Positions 26,435-34,080 of a stretch of DNA of 64,000 nt are shown piece after piece. The position numbers were made by a program, and so were the translations under genes. Each line of letters starts with the position of its first letter. The first letter of the stretch is position 1. The DNA lies in contig JAHCHL010000008.1 of NCBI GenBank assembly GCA_026129745.1, forward strand, positions 62,001 to 126,000. The letters run 5' to 3'. The notes beneath the pieces were generated by a model that made no database searches, had not been told where the DNA came from, and was given only the letters and a program-made list of their open reading frames with translations. The DNA is from Fimbriimonadales bacterium. Lineage in GTDB: Bacteria; Armatimonadota; Fimbriimonadia; Fimbriimonadales; ATM1.

Positions 26435-26997
26435 CAGGCGGTCACCTGTTCTTGCGTTCTCGGATTCAGCTCGATAAGTTTGAGATTGCGCTGATTCCGA
26501 ACTTTCTCCTGAAGCTTCAAAAAGCCATAGAGCAGTGCATCGGGTGATGGCGGGCAGCCTGGCACGTAGACGTCAACCGGTACGACCTGATCGACACCCT
26601 GTACAATCGCGTAGTTGTTATAGACGCCGCCAGAAGAAGCACAAGCGCCCATGCTGATAACCCACTTCGGCTCTGGCATTTGGTCGTAAATCTGGCGTAA
26701 AACCGGTGCCATCTTCTTGCTGACTCTGCCCGCCACAATCATTACGTCCGCTTGTCGTGGTGTCGCTCGAAATGCCTCGCTGCCAAAACGGCTGATGTCG
26801 AATCGGCTTGCTACGGTGGACATCATCTCGATTGCGCAGCAAGCTAGGCCAAAGGTCAAGGGCCAGAGGGCGTTGCTTCGGGCCCAGTTGATGCCGTCCT
26901 CGAGCTTGAGGGTAATGACGCTGCCGCCTTTTTCAATGCTGCCTATCTTTGGGGTGGCGCTGTCGTGAAAGACGAATTCCTGGACTCTCTTTGGCAT
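26434..26997 (-). CDS. nuoB: NADH-quinone oxidoreductase subunit B
   Basis: The complex I subunit that binds the terminal cluster N2. 187 residues with the four cluster ligands visible: the tandem Cys in [18 protein letters not shown] and VPGCPPSPD. The start is ATG 26997 with GGTGG seven bases upstream; a GTG nine bases earlier is possible. It is followed directly by nuoI. Together they form a two-gene complex I unit, apart from the remaining subunits, which must be elsewhere. Confidence 0.96.
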   Translation of the reverse strand: MPKRVQEFVFHDSATPKIGSIEKGGSVITLKLEDGINWARSNALWPLTFGLACCAIEMMSTVASRFDISRFGSEAFRATPRQADVMIVAGRVSKKMAPVLRQIYDQMPEPKWVISMGACASSGGVYNNYAIVQGVDQVVPVDVYVPGCPPSPDALLYGFLKLQEKVRNQRNLKLIELNPRTQEQVTA

Positions 26998-27048
26998 TGG
27001 ATCCACCGCGATGATACCGGAATCGCGGTTACAAACATGAGTTTGCCC

Positions 27049-27083
27049 AAAAAATCGGGCCGGCGCCCAGATGGGCGCCGGCC
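27049..27083 (-). terminator. Strong intrinsic terminator of the Cys-rich peptide genes
   Basis: Stem 27058-27083 has GGCCGGCGCCC paired perfectly with GGGCGCCGGCC around a four-base loop (AGAT). On the minus strand it is followed three bases later by a run of six T (27049-27054), so it terminates leftward transcription coming from the two small Cys-rich genes and separates them from nuoB. Confidence 0.85.
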
Positions 27084-27109
27084 GCTGGTTGCTGTCTTTG
27101 TACTTGCTG

Positions 27110-27247
27110 CTAGGAGCAGCAGTTGCATGTGTCGCACTGACACGTCCGGCAGCAGCAGTCGCCAGTTGTCGAACTGGATGTGCCGATGCCAGCGAAGGCG
27201 AATGCTGCCATGACCGCCAAGGCGGCCAGCGCTGCTATTTTCAACAT
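27110..27247 (-). CDS. Small Cys-rich secreted peptide (45 aa)
   Basis: Read directly from the minus strand: ATG at 27247, stop TAG at 27110-27112, 45 codons. Residues 1-22 form a signal peptide (basic MLK, then an Ala/Leu/Phe core, AFAFAG). After a short Thr/Ser/Gly linker comes the C-terminus [17 protein letters not shown]: eight Cys in the last 15 residues. An AAGGAGA ribosome site sits seven bases upstream and a strong terminator follows 26 bases downstream, so it looks like a real expressed gene. The Cys spacing (CCC-x2-C-x-C-x2-C-x-CC) would suit metal binding or a compact disulfide knot. I know no family. It is the second gene of a pair with the Cys-containing protein upstream. Confidence 0.75.
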   Translation of the reverse strand: MLKIAALAALAVMAAFAFAGIGTSSSTTGDCCCRTCQCDTCNCCS

Positions 27248-27292
27248 GATTGTTCTCCTTGAATTTTGTTTAGATTTGACGAGGGACAGGAC

Positions 27293-27625
27293 TCATGCGT
27301 AGAGGGGCGGGCCTCGGCCTAAGCCAGGCCTTCGGAATTTTTTTTGTGAAATCTGGGGAGCACGTGACTGGGCGACAACAGTTTCTGCTCGAAGGAACGA
27401 AGATGCCCAGGCCAGTGGCAGGGCCATTACGAAAGAAGGCGTATTCAGTAGCGCAAACTGCAAATCATGCGCCGGACCTTCCGAAATGCAACAGGCAGGC
27501 AGTTCTCGGTAACAAGATGGAATATTTCGGTCGCAGCAAGCCCCGTGGCAGGCAATATCAACTTGACCTTGTGTACTCCCGCACAAGGCAGTTAGCCAAA
27601 CCAGAGCAACGCCAATGACTGCCAT
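27293..27625 (-). CDS. Small secreted Cys-containing protein
   Basis: A 110-residue protein starting at ATG 27625 (TTG six bases upstream is an alternative). The N-terminus is a signal peptide (AVIGVALVWLTALCG), followed by a Cys cluster, ACHGACCDRNIPSC and PACC, a central hydrophobic stretch (SFVMALPLAWASSFL) and a basic tail ending in RRPGLGRGPPLYA. The arrangement (signal, Cys/His cluster, hydrophobic segment, C-terminal RGPP) resembles small, probably metal-related secreted proteins known from soil bacteria, but I cannot name a family. It lies 45 bases upstream of the 45-residue Cys-rich peptide, same strand, with no terminator between. A frame on the other strand of similar length has no such features. 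Confidence 0.55.
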   Translation of the reverse strand: MAVIGVALVWLTALCGSTQGQVDIACHGACCDRNIPSCYRELPACCISEGPAHDLQFALLNTPSFVMALPLAWASSFLRAETVVAQSRAPQISQKKFRRPGLGRGPPLYA

Positions 27626-27740
27626 TGTCAACTGAACCCTACGTTAGGACATATACGGTCAGATTGCGATCGGTGAATATGATGCACGTCATAGAGTGCC
27701 AAAATTGCCCAGAATTCATTGCTGCCGTATACTCCATAAA

Positions 27741-28244
27741 ATGATGCGTACGGTTGTGGCGATTGGCGTAGTAGCCCTTGTCGGTGCGTGCGGGTCGAAG
27801 GAGCCGTCCAAAGCAGAGTTTATTGAATCTTGGCGAGATGCAACCGATCTCTTCAAAAGGGCAATGAGGGAGAATTTCGAGACACCGTTTGAGCGACCAA
27901 GCCCAACCGTTGGAATAGTCGAAGCCCGGAGGCAATTAGCCGAGTATGTTCGGGAGGGCGCCAAACGACTCGACCCAGCTATTGGGAAGATGGAGTCCAT
28001 CAGAATTCCGATGAATGAGCCGCTATGTGCCGATCTGAAAGAAGCGTCACTTGAATACTTAAAACATCTGCGCTCGACATTCCTTGCCGACGCGAATGCA
28101 ATTGAAAAGGGCCTTGCTCGGAGAGATGACACCAGTGACAAAGAAAGACTTAGAGAATTAGATACAAGGCTTCGGGAAGCGGCTTTGGCAATTGGAGTAG
28201 ACGCTTCGGACTATCACGCGACCACACGCGAACTTCTTGAGTGA
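27741..28244 (+). CDS. Small helical lipoprotein
   Basis: A lipoprotein of about 167 residues: signal MMRTVVAIGVVALVGAC with lipobox VGAC, then an all-helical, charged mature part (e.g. VEARRQLAEYVREGAKRLDPAIGKM, shown by its heptad-like Leu/Ala pattern). The frame is open about 45 bases further upstream, but the lipoprotein signal fixes the start at 27741 or 27744. No family recognised. Its TGA overlaps a GTG that could start the next gene. Confidence 0.7.
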   Translation: MMRTVVAIGVVALVGACGSKEPSKAEFIESWRDATDLFKRAMRENFETPFERPSPTVGIVEARRQLAEYVREGAKRLDPAIGKMESIRIPMNEPLCADLKEASLEYLKHLRSTFLADANAIEKGLARRDDTSDKERLRELDTRLREAALAIGVDASDYHATTRELLE

Positions 28245-28255
28245 GTAGGACAGAT

Positions 28256-28272
28256 ATTGTTCGCTTAACAAT
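28256..28272. promoter_or_regulatory. Inverted repeat before the choice-of-anchor I gene
   Basis: Perfect six-base arms ATTGTT (28256-28261) and AACAAT (28267-28272) around CGCTT. A weak promoter reading TTGTTC, 17 bases, TATCTT (28257-28285) overlaps it. If the downstream gene starts at ATG 28298, this lies in its promoter; if it starts at GTG 28241, the repeat is coding. Tentative. Confidence 0.3.
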
Positions 28273-28297
28273 AAAGAAGTATCTTTGCGGGCGTTCT

Positions 28298-29890
28298 ATG
28301 TCCGCCCGAATTGCCTCAATGGTGCTTGGTCTCGCTTCTTTATCGTGGGTTTTGATTGCTGCGAAAGTCGACCTCGAGCCCGCACAGACAGAATCTCCAA
28401 TCATTCGAATGCGCCTGATTGGACGCTATGAATCAGGCGTTTTCGGCAAAAGCGCTGCCGAGATCGTCGCACACCATCCGCGAACCCAGCGGCTCTATGT
28501 TGTGAACGCGGAGTCGGGTCGAATCGATGTTGTCGATATCAAAGATCCACGTAAACCTAAGGCGTTGCATACGATTTCTATGGAATCGCAGGGCGGGGTC
28601 GTCAACAGCGTTGCTGTGCACGGAGACATCATCGCCGTGGCAGTCGAAGCGAACAAAAAGACGAATCCGGGGCGCGCCGTATTCATGAATCCAGATGGTG
28701 GTGTTCTTGCAAGCGTACAAGTTGGAGCACAGCCGGACATGATTTGCTTCACTCCGGACGGCAGATACTGCTTGACTGCGGACGAAGGTGAGCCGAACAG
28801 CGAGTACACAATCGACCCGGAAGGAACGGTCACGGTCATCGACTTGTCAGGAGGAATCTCTGGCCTGAAGCAAGAGAATGTGCGAACAGCGCACTTCAGA
28901 GACTTTCGTCGCGACGACCTTGATCCTCAAATTCGAATTTATGGACCGAACGCATCAATTGCACAAGACTTGGAGCCAGAGTACATCGCCATATCATCGG
29001 ACTCCACGACTGCATGGGTCACACTGCAAGAGAACAACGCGATTGCAGTCATTGACATTCCAACTGCACGGGTGAAGTCGATCAAGCCTCTTGGGCTAAA
29101 AGACCATTCGCGACCAGGCAACGAATTGGGCAGAATGGGTGCGAACGGGATCGTAGAGTTTCGAAACTGGCCGTTTTTTGGAATGTTTCAGCCGGACAGC
29201 ATCGCGTTCTATAGCGCGGGTGGCAAGACATACCTTGTTACCGCGAACGAAGGCGACTCGAGAGATTGGGCTGGATACTCGGAGGAAGTGCGGCTTCGAG
29301 ACGTGAAACTCGATCCACGAAACTTCCCAAATGCAGGCAGCTTGCAGCAGTTGTTCGGAGATTTGCGAATCTCGAAGGCGAGCGGTGATACCAATGGTGA
29401 CGGTATGTTCAATGAGATTCATCTGTTCGGCGCACGATCTTTCAGTATTTGGGATGAAGAGTTGAATCTCGTTTTCGACAGCGGAGCCGATTTCGAGATC
29501 ATCACTGCAGGCGTGTACCCATTCGATTTCAACTCGAACAATTCCGCGAACAAGAGTGCAGACTCGCGCAGTTTGCGAAAAGGCCCAGAACCAGAAGGCG
29601 TCGTAATTGGCAATGTCTTTGGCCGGGATATCGCCTTTATTGGCTTGGAACGAATTGGTGGAGTCGTGATGTACGACATCAGCGATCCAACCAAGCCAGC
29701 ATTTCTGCAATATGTGAACTTCAGAGACTTCTCTGCACCTGCGGAATCTGCCGGTGACCTCGGTGCTGAAGGAGTAACATTCGTGGCCGCAACAGATAGT
29801 CCTACTGGCTTGCCGTTGCTCTTGGTCGCCCATGAAGTCAGCGGCAGCGTGAGCATCTACGAACTCTTCGACGCACGTACTCGGCGCTAA
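28298..29890 (+). CDS. Choice-of-anchor I domain beta-propeller protein
   Basis: A secreted protein of about 530 residues with a signal-like N-terminus (SMVLGLASLSWVLIAAKV). The body is the beta-propeller named choice-of-anchor I, often found in alkaline-phosphatase-like surface proteins: AEIVAHHPRTQRLYVVNAES, GAQPDMICFTPDGRYCLTADEGEP, DLEPEYIAISSDSTTAWVTLQ, YLVTANEGDSRDW and GPEPEGVVIGNVFGRDIAFIGLE are characteristic. No anchor (PEP-CTERM or similar) is present here; the C-terminus ends after the last blade. An upstream GTG at 28241, overlapping the previous stop, is an alternative start that would put 19 residues before the signal. Probably extracellular; function unknown. Confidence 0.85.
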   Translation: MSARIASMVLGLASLSWVLIAAKVDLEPAQTESPIIRMRLIGRYESGVFGKSAAEIVAHHPRTQRLYVVNAESGRIDVVDIKDPRKPKALHTISMESQGGVVNSVAVHGDIIAVAVEANKKTNPGRAVFMNPDGGVLASVQVGAQPDMICFTPDGRYCLTADEGEPNSEYTIDPEGTVTVIDLSGGISGLKQENVRTAHFRDFRRDDLDPQIRIYGPNASIAQDLEPEYIAISSDSTTAWVTLQENNAIAVIDIPTARVKSIKPLGLKDHSRPGNELGRMGANGIVEFRNWPFFGMFQPDSIAFYSAGGKTYLVTANEGDSRDWAGYSEEVRLRDVKLDPRNFPNAGSLQQLFGDLRISKASGDTNGDGMFNEIHLFGARSFSIWDEELNLVFDSGADFEIITAGVYPFDFNSNNSANKSADSRSLRKGPEPEGVVIGNVFGRDIAFIGLERIGGVVMYDISDPTKPAFLQYVNFRDFSAPAESAGDLGAEGVTFVAATDSPTGLPLLLVAHEVSGSVSIYELFDARTRR

Positions 29891-29907
29891 ACCGGTATCC
29901 TATCATT

Positions 29908-30849
29908 GTGGATAAGATTCTGCTCGCGGCACCAAGGGGCTTCTGCGCAGGAGTGTCATACGCGATCGAAGTCGTCGACCTTGCATTGAAAGTCCATGGT
30001 GCCCCGCTTTACGTGCGCCACGCAATTGTCCACAATGAGCATGTAGTGAAATCATTCGAGAACAGAGGGGTCGTGTTCGTTGAAGAGATTTCGGAAATCC
30101 CAGTTGGATCCGTCGTGGTCTTTAGCGCGCACGGCGTAAGCCCCGCAGTGAGAAAGGCGGCTGAGGATCGAAACTTGCAAATTATCGACGCGACATGTCC
30201 GCTTGTCACCAAAGTGCATCGAGAGGCCGCAAGGTACGCGAAAGCAGGTTACAACATGCTTTACATCGGCCACCGAGGCCACGTTGAGGCAGAGGGAACG
30301 ATGGGTGAGGCGCCAGAAAGAATGACATTGATCGACAATGTCAAAGAAGCGGAGACAGTGGAAGCGCCCCAAGGCAAGCTTTCTGTTGTAACTCAAACGA
30401 CTCTTAGCGTCGACGAAGTCGAGAGAATAATGGCGATACTGAAGCGCCGATTTCCGCATCTTGAGACTCCGCATAAAGAAGACATCTGCTACGCAACCAC
30501 AAACAGACAGATCGCAGTTAAGGCGCTGGCAGAGAAGTCTGATCTTGTGTTGGTCGTAGGCAGCACCACCAGTTCCAATTCGAATCGCTTGCGCGAGGTC
30601 GCCGAGACTTGCGGTACGCCGGCATTTCTGATTCTCGAGCCAGAAGACGTTCAAGAGGAGTGGAAGCAAAAGTATCAAGTCATAGGAATTTCGAGCGGTG
30701 CATCGACTCCTGAAGAGTCGGTCGAGAGAATCTTAGGAAAGCTGCTCGAAGGAAACGAAAGCGCCACAATAGAAACGCTCCTTACCGTCGAAGAGGACGT
30801 GACCTTTATTCCGCCTCGCGATTTGATAGCAGCGGCGAACGTGAGCTAG
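29908..30849 (+). CDS. ispH: 4-hydroxy-3-methylbut-2-enyl diphosphate reductase
   Basis: The last step of the MEP pathway, giving IPP and DMAPP. 313 residues, with the three Fe-S cluster Cys in conserved contexts: RGFCAGV (Cys13), DATCPLVTKVH and DICYATTNRQ. The substrate-binding VHNEHVV, GHRGHVEAEGT, TQTTLS and GSTTSSNSNRL are also present. GTG start. It is a single gene here, four bases before a metalloprotease-like gene with which it may be cotranscribed. Confidence 0.97.
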   Translation: MDKILLAAPRGFCAGVSYAIEVVDLALKVHGAPLYVRHAIVHNEHVVKSFENRGVVFVEEISEIPVGSVVVFSAHGVSPAVRKAAEDRNLQIIDATCPLVTKVHREAARYAKAGYNMLYIGHRGHVEAEGTMGEAPERMTLIDNVKEAETVEAPQGKLSVVTQTTLSVDEVERIMAILKRRFPHLETPHKEDICYATTNRQIAVKALAEKSDLVLVVGSTTSSNSNRLREVAETCGTPAFLILEPEDVQEEWKQKYQVIGISSGASTPEESVERILGKLLEGNESATIETLLTVEEDVTFIPPRDLIAAANVS

Positions 30850-30853
30850 TCAG

Positions 30854-32275
30854 ATGATCGCAACTGTTGCCGCTGCTTTGTTCATGCAAGCCCCGCAGCG
30901 ATTCGAACTGCTCGATGCGTTCGATAGAAACATTCACGAGCGCGGTGTCGTGCTGATCGACTGGGAAGGAGAGATAGCGAACCCGGCGATCAAACTGAAG
31001 GTGAATCCTCTGCCAGGCCTGTACCTGCCTGCACAAGTGAAGCTTTCAGCAAACAATGTCAGGATCATGTTCAATTTGTTCAGCGAGACTTCTGAAATCG
31101 GGCCGCTGAAGACAATGTACATTGAGGACCACAAACCAATCGAGTTTTACATGTCGATCTTCGGCGATAGAGACAGTGAGGATGAGACTCACGAACTGTC
31201 CATTGAGATAACCGACGCAAACGAGCACGTAAGAACTTTGAAAGTGCCAATCAAGGTGATCGATCAAGATGGCAGATCCGCGCCGAATTTCAAAGTCGAG
31301 ATTGACTTCTCGCATGATAGAACGGGTTTGTTCGACGATCAAGTGGCAAGGAATATCGTGATACAGGCTGCAAGTGATTGGGCATACTTCCTCGATGGAT
31401 CGCAGCAAAGTAAAGTCGAAATCGGTGAGTGGAAGAGTTGGATATGGGAAGCAGATGGAGATTTTAGGGCCGGATTCGAATCATCTAATCAGCGAGTATT
31501 TGACGGCTTCTACTTGTTTGTCCATGGAATCAGAAATCCCGAGGGTCGAAGCGGAGCGATGGCATCCGATAGGCAGCCAAACGATGGGCTTGCACGTGCA
31601 GGAACGGTTTCAATGGAAGTCAGCGGGAACTGGAACAAGCTGGGGTGGTTTATGAGCAACTCCAACGAAGAGTGGTGGAAGTCGGGCAATCAATCAAGGG
31701 AAAGACATGACTTCTATTCTGTGGTAAGGCACGAAATGGGACACTCTTTGGTGTACCACCGCGTTCACCAAAACTTCCTTGCGCGACTCCAAGATGGTCG
31801 CTTCGTTAGCGAAGATGTTCGCAATTACCTTGGAAGGTATCCCGTCGTCAATGAAGTGGAGCATTTTATCGACACGGTCGACCCGGTGAGTCTGGTTGGA
31901 GCCTTCGGTAACGAGTATGGCGGACAAATGCCGCGTAGGAGATGGCAACTCACCAAGTTCGATTTACTGATCGCGAAGTCTATTGGCTATAGGCTACGCG
32001 AAACGACTCCATTCATTCCAATGACCGTAACCATGCCTGATGTAGTCGAAGTAACAACTGGGAAGCCGTTCCGTTTCGCACCAAAGATAGAAGGCGGAAT
32101 CCCTACGTACTCCGTCAGCGGTACTGGCCCGAATGAAATCACAATCGAACCATGGACTGGCGAATTGTCGGGCGTTATCCAAGCATCGGGAGACGTTAGG
32201 ATTCGCATGACCTTCAAAGATCAAGACCCTACGTCAACGCCAATCAGCAAGGAAGTTGTTTTGCGGGCGCGCTAA
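30854..32275 (+). CDS. Metalloprotease-like protein with Ig-type C-terminal domain
   Basis: A 473-residue protein. A short hydrophobic N-terminus may be a signal; the middle carries VVRHEMGHSLVYHRVH (HExxH, residues about 294-309), a zinc-protease signature. The His positions after it (9 and 12 residues from the first His) do not match the metzincin HExxHxxGxxH spacing, so the exact clan is unclear. The C-terminal about 90 residues (FRFAPKIEGGIPTYSVSGTGPNEITIEPWTGELSGV, described by its G-G-x-P-x-Y-S core) resemble a cadherin-like/putative Ig domain. Four bases follow ispH. The stop overlaps the next, opposite gene by CTAA. I know no named family. Confidence 0.65.
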   Translation: MIATVAAALFMQAPQRFELLDAFDRNIHERGVVLIDWEGEIANPAIKLKVNPLPGLYLPAQVKLSANNVRIMFNLFSETSEIGPLKTMYIEDHKPIEFYMSIFGDRDSEDETHELSIEITDANEHVRTLKVPIKVIDQDGRSAPNFKVEIDFSHDRTGLFDDQVARNIVIQAASDWAYFLDGSQQSKVEIGEWKSWIWEADGDFRAGFESSNQRVFDGFYLFVHGIRNPEGRSGAMASDRQPNDGLARAGTVSMEVSGNWNKLGWFMSNSNEEWWKSGNQSRERHDFYSVVRHEMGHSLVYHRVHQNFLARLQDGRFVSEDVRNYLGRYPVVNEVEHFIDTVDPVSLVGAFGNEYGGQMPRRRWQLTKFDLLIAKSIGYRLRETTPFIPMTVTMPDVVEVTTGKPFRFAPKIEGGIPTYSVSGTGPNEITIEPWTGELSGVIQASGDVRIRMTFKDQDPTSTPISKEVVLRAR

Positions 32276-32703
32276 CGCTCGAACGCTTCTTTGCCTTGTT
32301 CGTCGACGAGCTTGCCTGTATCGCTCAGCTTAAGAACCCAGTCGGCATTCTGCCCATTTGATTCGATCGGGTTGCCATTGTGCACTTTCGCTCGCAACGT
32401 AACGGTCGTTCCATCAATGACGGCTTCACCTTCGACAAGCTCCTTCTGCCCATGCGAATCAAGTGAAAAGGTGAAGGTATTGTCTTGATTGATTTCCAGT
32501 GCTGGAACGATTGGTGGATGGCCATGTTCACGGGCATGAGCGATGTCTTGTGCATTGGGAATGCCTTTCCACTTACCCGTAACATTCATTGGCGGAGAGC
32601 CGGAGATTGGCTTTGAACTCGAGGCCTGAGGCTCTGTTGTCGAATCCTGTCCACAGCCGACTGCGACTGTCAAGGCAAACAAGGCAACAATGGGTCTAAT
32701 CAT
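32272..32703 (-). CDS. Small lipoprotein
   Basis: A 143-residue lipoprotein: signal MIRPIVALFALTVAVGC with lipobox VAVGC. The mature part has a Ser/Gln-rich linker and a small beta domain: VTGKWKGIPNA, LEINQDNTFTFSLDS, GEAVIDGTTVTLRAKVHNG and DWVLKLSDTGKLVD, a lipocalin-like strand pattern seen in many small bacterial lipoproteins. The lipoprotein signal decides the start; the frame remains open further upstream without one. Divergent from the DUF1287 gene by 23 bases. Confidence 0.78.
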   Translation of the reverse strand: MIRPIVALFALTVAVGCGQDSTTEPQASSSKPISGSPPMNVTGKWKGIPNAQDIAHAREHGHPPIVPALEINQDNTFTFSLDSHGQKELVEGEAVIDGTTVTLRAKVHNGNPIESNGQNADWVLKLSDTGKLVDEQGKEAFER

Positions 32704-32726
32704 GATCTTAGCGGTAAACTTACCAC

Positions 32727-33350
32727 GTGTGGCACTCTGGGCGCCTCTTGCTAACGTGCTTGACTGTTGTATGCGCAATATCAGCGGAACATCCGACCTT
32801 GGCTTCGAGGGAATTGAAGACTGCCGCAGATCGGATTGTTGCAGGTGCAAAGGCGCAGTTGAGTTGGGGAACGAAATACGACTCGGCATACTACGTTATC
32901 CCTTACCCGAATGGTGATTTGCCGAAGGACAAAGGCGTTTGCACTGATGTCGTAGTTCGTGCGCTTAGGCACGCAGGATATGACTTGCAGCAATTGATCC
33001 ATGAGGACATGCGGAAAAACTTTGACAAGTATCCTCAGAATTGGGGAAATAAGGGTCCGGACAGAAATATCGATCACCGAAGGACACCAAACCAAATGAC
33101 GTTCTTCCAGCGGCAAGGCATTTCATTGACAACAAAAGTGTCCAGAGAAAACTTAGGCGAATGGAAGCCTGGAGACTTCGTGTTCTGGAAATTGCCGAAT
33201 GGAATGAACCATGTAGGCGTATTATCAGACAAGCGAAACCACAAGGGAATGCCTCTTATCATCCACAATTTGTCGACAACTCGTGAAGAGGAAGTGCTGG
33301 AAGCATGGAAAATAATAGGGCATTATAGGTATCCGAAGGAGCAACGATGA
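32727..33350 (+). CDS. DUF1287 family secreted protein (NlpC/P60-like fold)
   Basis: A 207-residue secreted protein: signal (LLLTCLTVVCAISA) and the DUF1287 domain with all its marks: YVIPYPNGDLPKDKGVCTDVVVRALRHAGYDLQ shown by GVCTD (likely catalytic Cys), HEDMRKNF, WKPGDFVFWKLPNGMNHVGVLSD (His) and HN near the C-terminus. The Cys-His arrangement is that of the papain-like NlpC/P60 clan, so a cell-wall amidase/peptidase role is likely by inference. It overlaps the following LolA-like gene by four bases (ATGA). Confidence 0.87.
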   Translation: MWHSGRLLLTCLTVVCAISAEHPTLASRELKTAADRIVAGAKAQLSWGTKYDSAYYVIPYPNGDLPKDKGVCTDVVVRALRHAGYDLQQLIHEDMRKNFDKYPQNWGNKGPDRNIDHRRTPNQMTFFQRQGISLTTKVSRENLGEWKPGDFVFWKLPNGMNHVGVLSDKRNHKGMPLIIHNLSTTREEEVLEAWKIIGHYRYPKEQR

Positions 33351-34054
33351 TCCTAACTGCAATCGCATTCGCAATCGTAACCAGTCCAGTCCAAACCATT
33401 ACTTATGAAGAGATGGAAGCAAAGATGCACGAGGCGTATCGTGCACTAACCGACTATAAAGAGGTGCTCGCCATCACAATTGCTGCCGGAGAGCAGACGC
33501 AGCTGCTTCGTGTCGAGAGGCTGATCTCTGGACCCCGAAATCGAGTCAAAGTGTCCGTTAATGGCACCGAGGTCTCCGAAACTGGATTCGACGGACTAAC
33601 GCTCTACGCAGTGTTGCATCCGGAGCGGGTCTATCAAATGAAACAAGGCACGAACGATGCTTTTCAACAGAAGTACGCTCCGGCCGATTTGTCAAAGGAA
33701 GAAGATGGATTCTTCAACTTTGTGCCTCAGAATGTCTATGGGATTAGAATTGAGGTGAAGCCAGCTGCGAAGGTGATATCTGAAGAAGTGGTGCAAATCG
33801 ATGGAAAGCCATACAAGAAAATCGTGGCCGAGTCACCAAAGATTGCCCAGAATGACCACCTTAGAATCACTTATGTCTTTCACGCAGACCGATGGATCAT
33901 TTCGAGTTTCGAGGTCGATGCAAAGAGCAGATCGGGAAACACGCTGGTCATCAAAGGGGCTGCAACAGAGGCTAAGTTCTCGGCTGGACTCACACAGAAG
34001 GACTTTGCGTTTGACGTCGCTGCGATTCCTGGTTATCGGAGAGTGGGCGGTTGA
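33347..34054 (+). CDS. LolA-fold secreted protein
   Basis: A 235-residue protein with an N-terminal signal-like segment (MILTAIAFAIVTSPVQ). The mature part shows the LolA-like half-barrel: TDYKEVLAITIAAGEQTQLLRVERLI, PRNRVKVSVNG, YAVLHPERVYQMKQ, then IDGKPYKKIVAESPK, LRITYVFHADRWIISSFEVDAK. Coupled to the DUF1287 gene by ATGA overlap, so the pair probably acts together in the periplasm. The precise ligand is unknown. Confidence 0.72.
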   Translation: MILTAIAFAIVTSPVQTITYEEMEAKMHEAYRALTDYKEVLAITIAAGEQTQLLRVERLISGPRNRVKVSVNGTEVSETGFDGLTLYAVLHPERVYQMKQGTNDAFQQKYAPADLSKEEDGFFNFVPQNVYGIRIEVKPAAKVISEEVVQIDGKPYKKIVAESPKIAQNDHLRITYVFHADRWIISSFEVDAKSRSGNTLVIKGAATEAKFSAGLTQKDFAFDVAAIPGYRRVGG

Positions 34055-34080
34055 TAACAGCGCAGTAGAAGTGAGTTACG

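Noticed and set aside
27295-27618. A 107-codon plus-strand frame in the Cys-rich region
   Set aside because: No signal peptide or motif; the opposite strand has a signal peptide, Cys cluster and RGPP end and leads into the terminated peptide gene.
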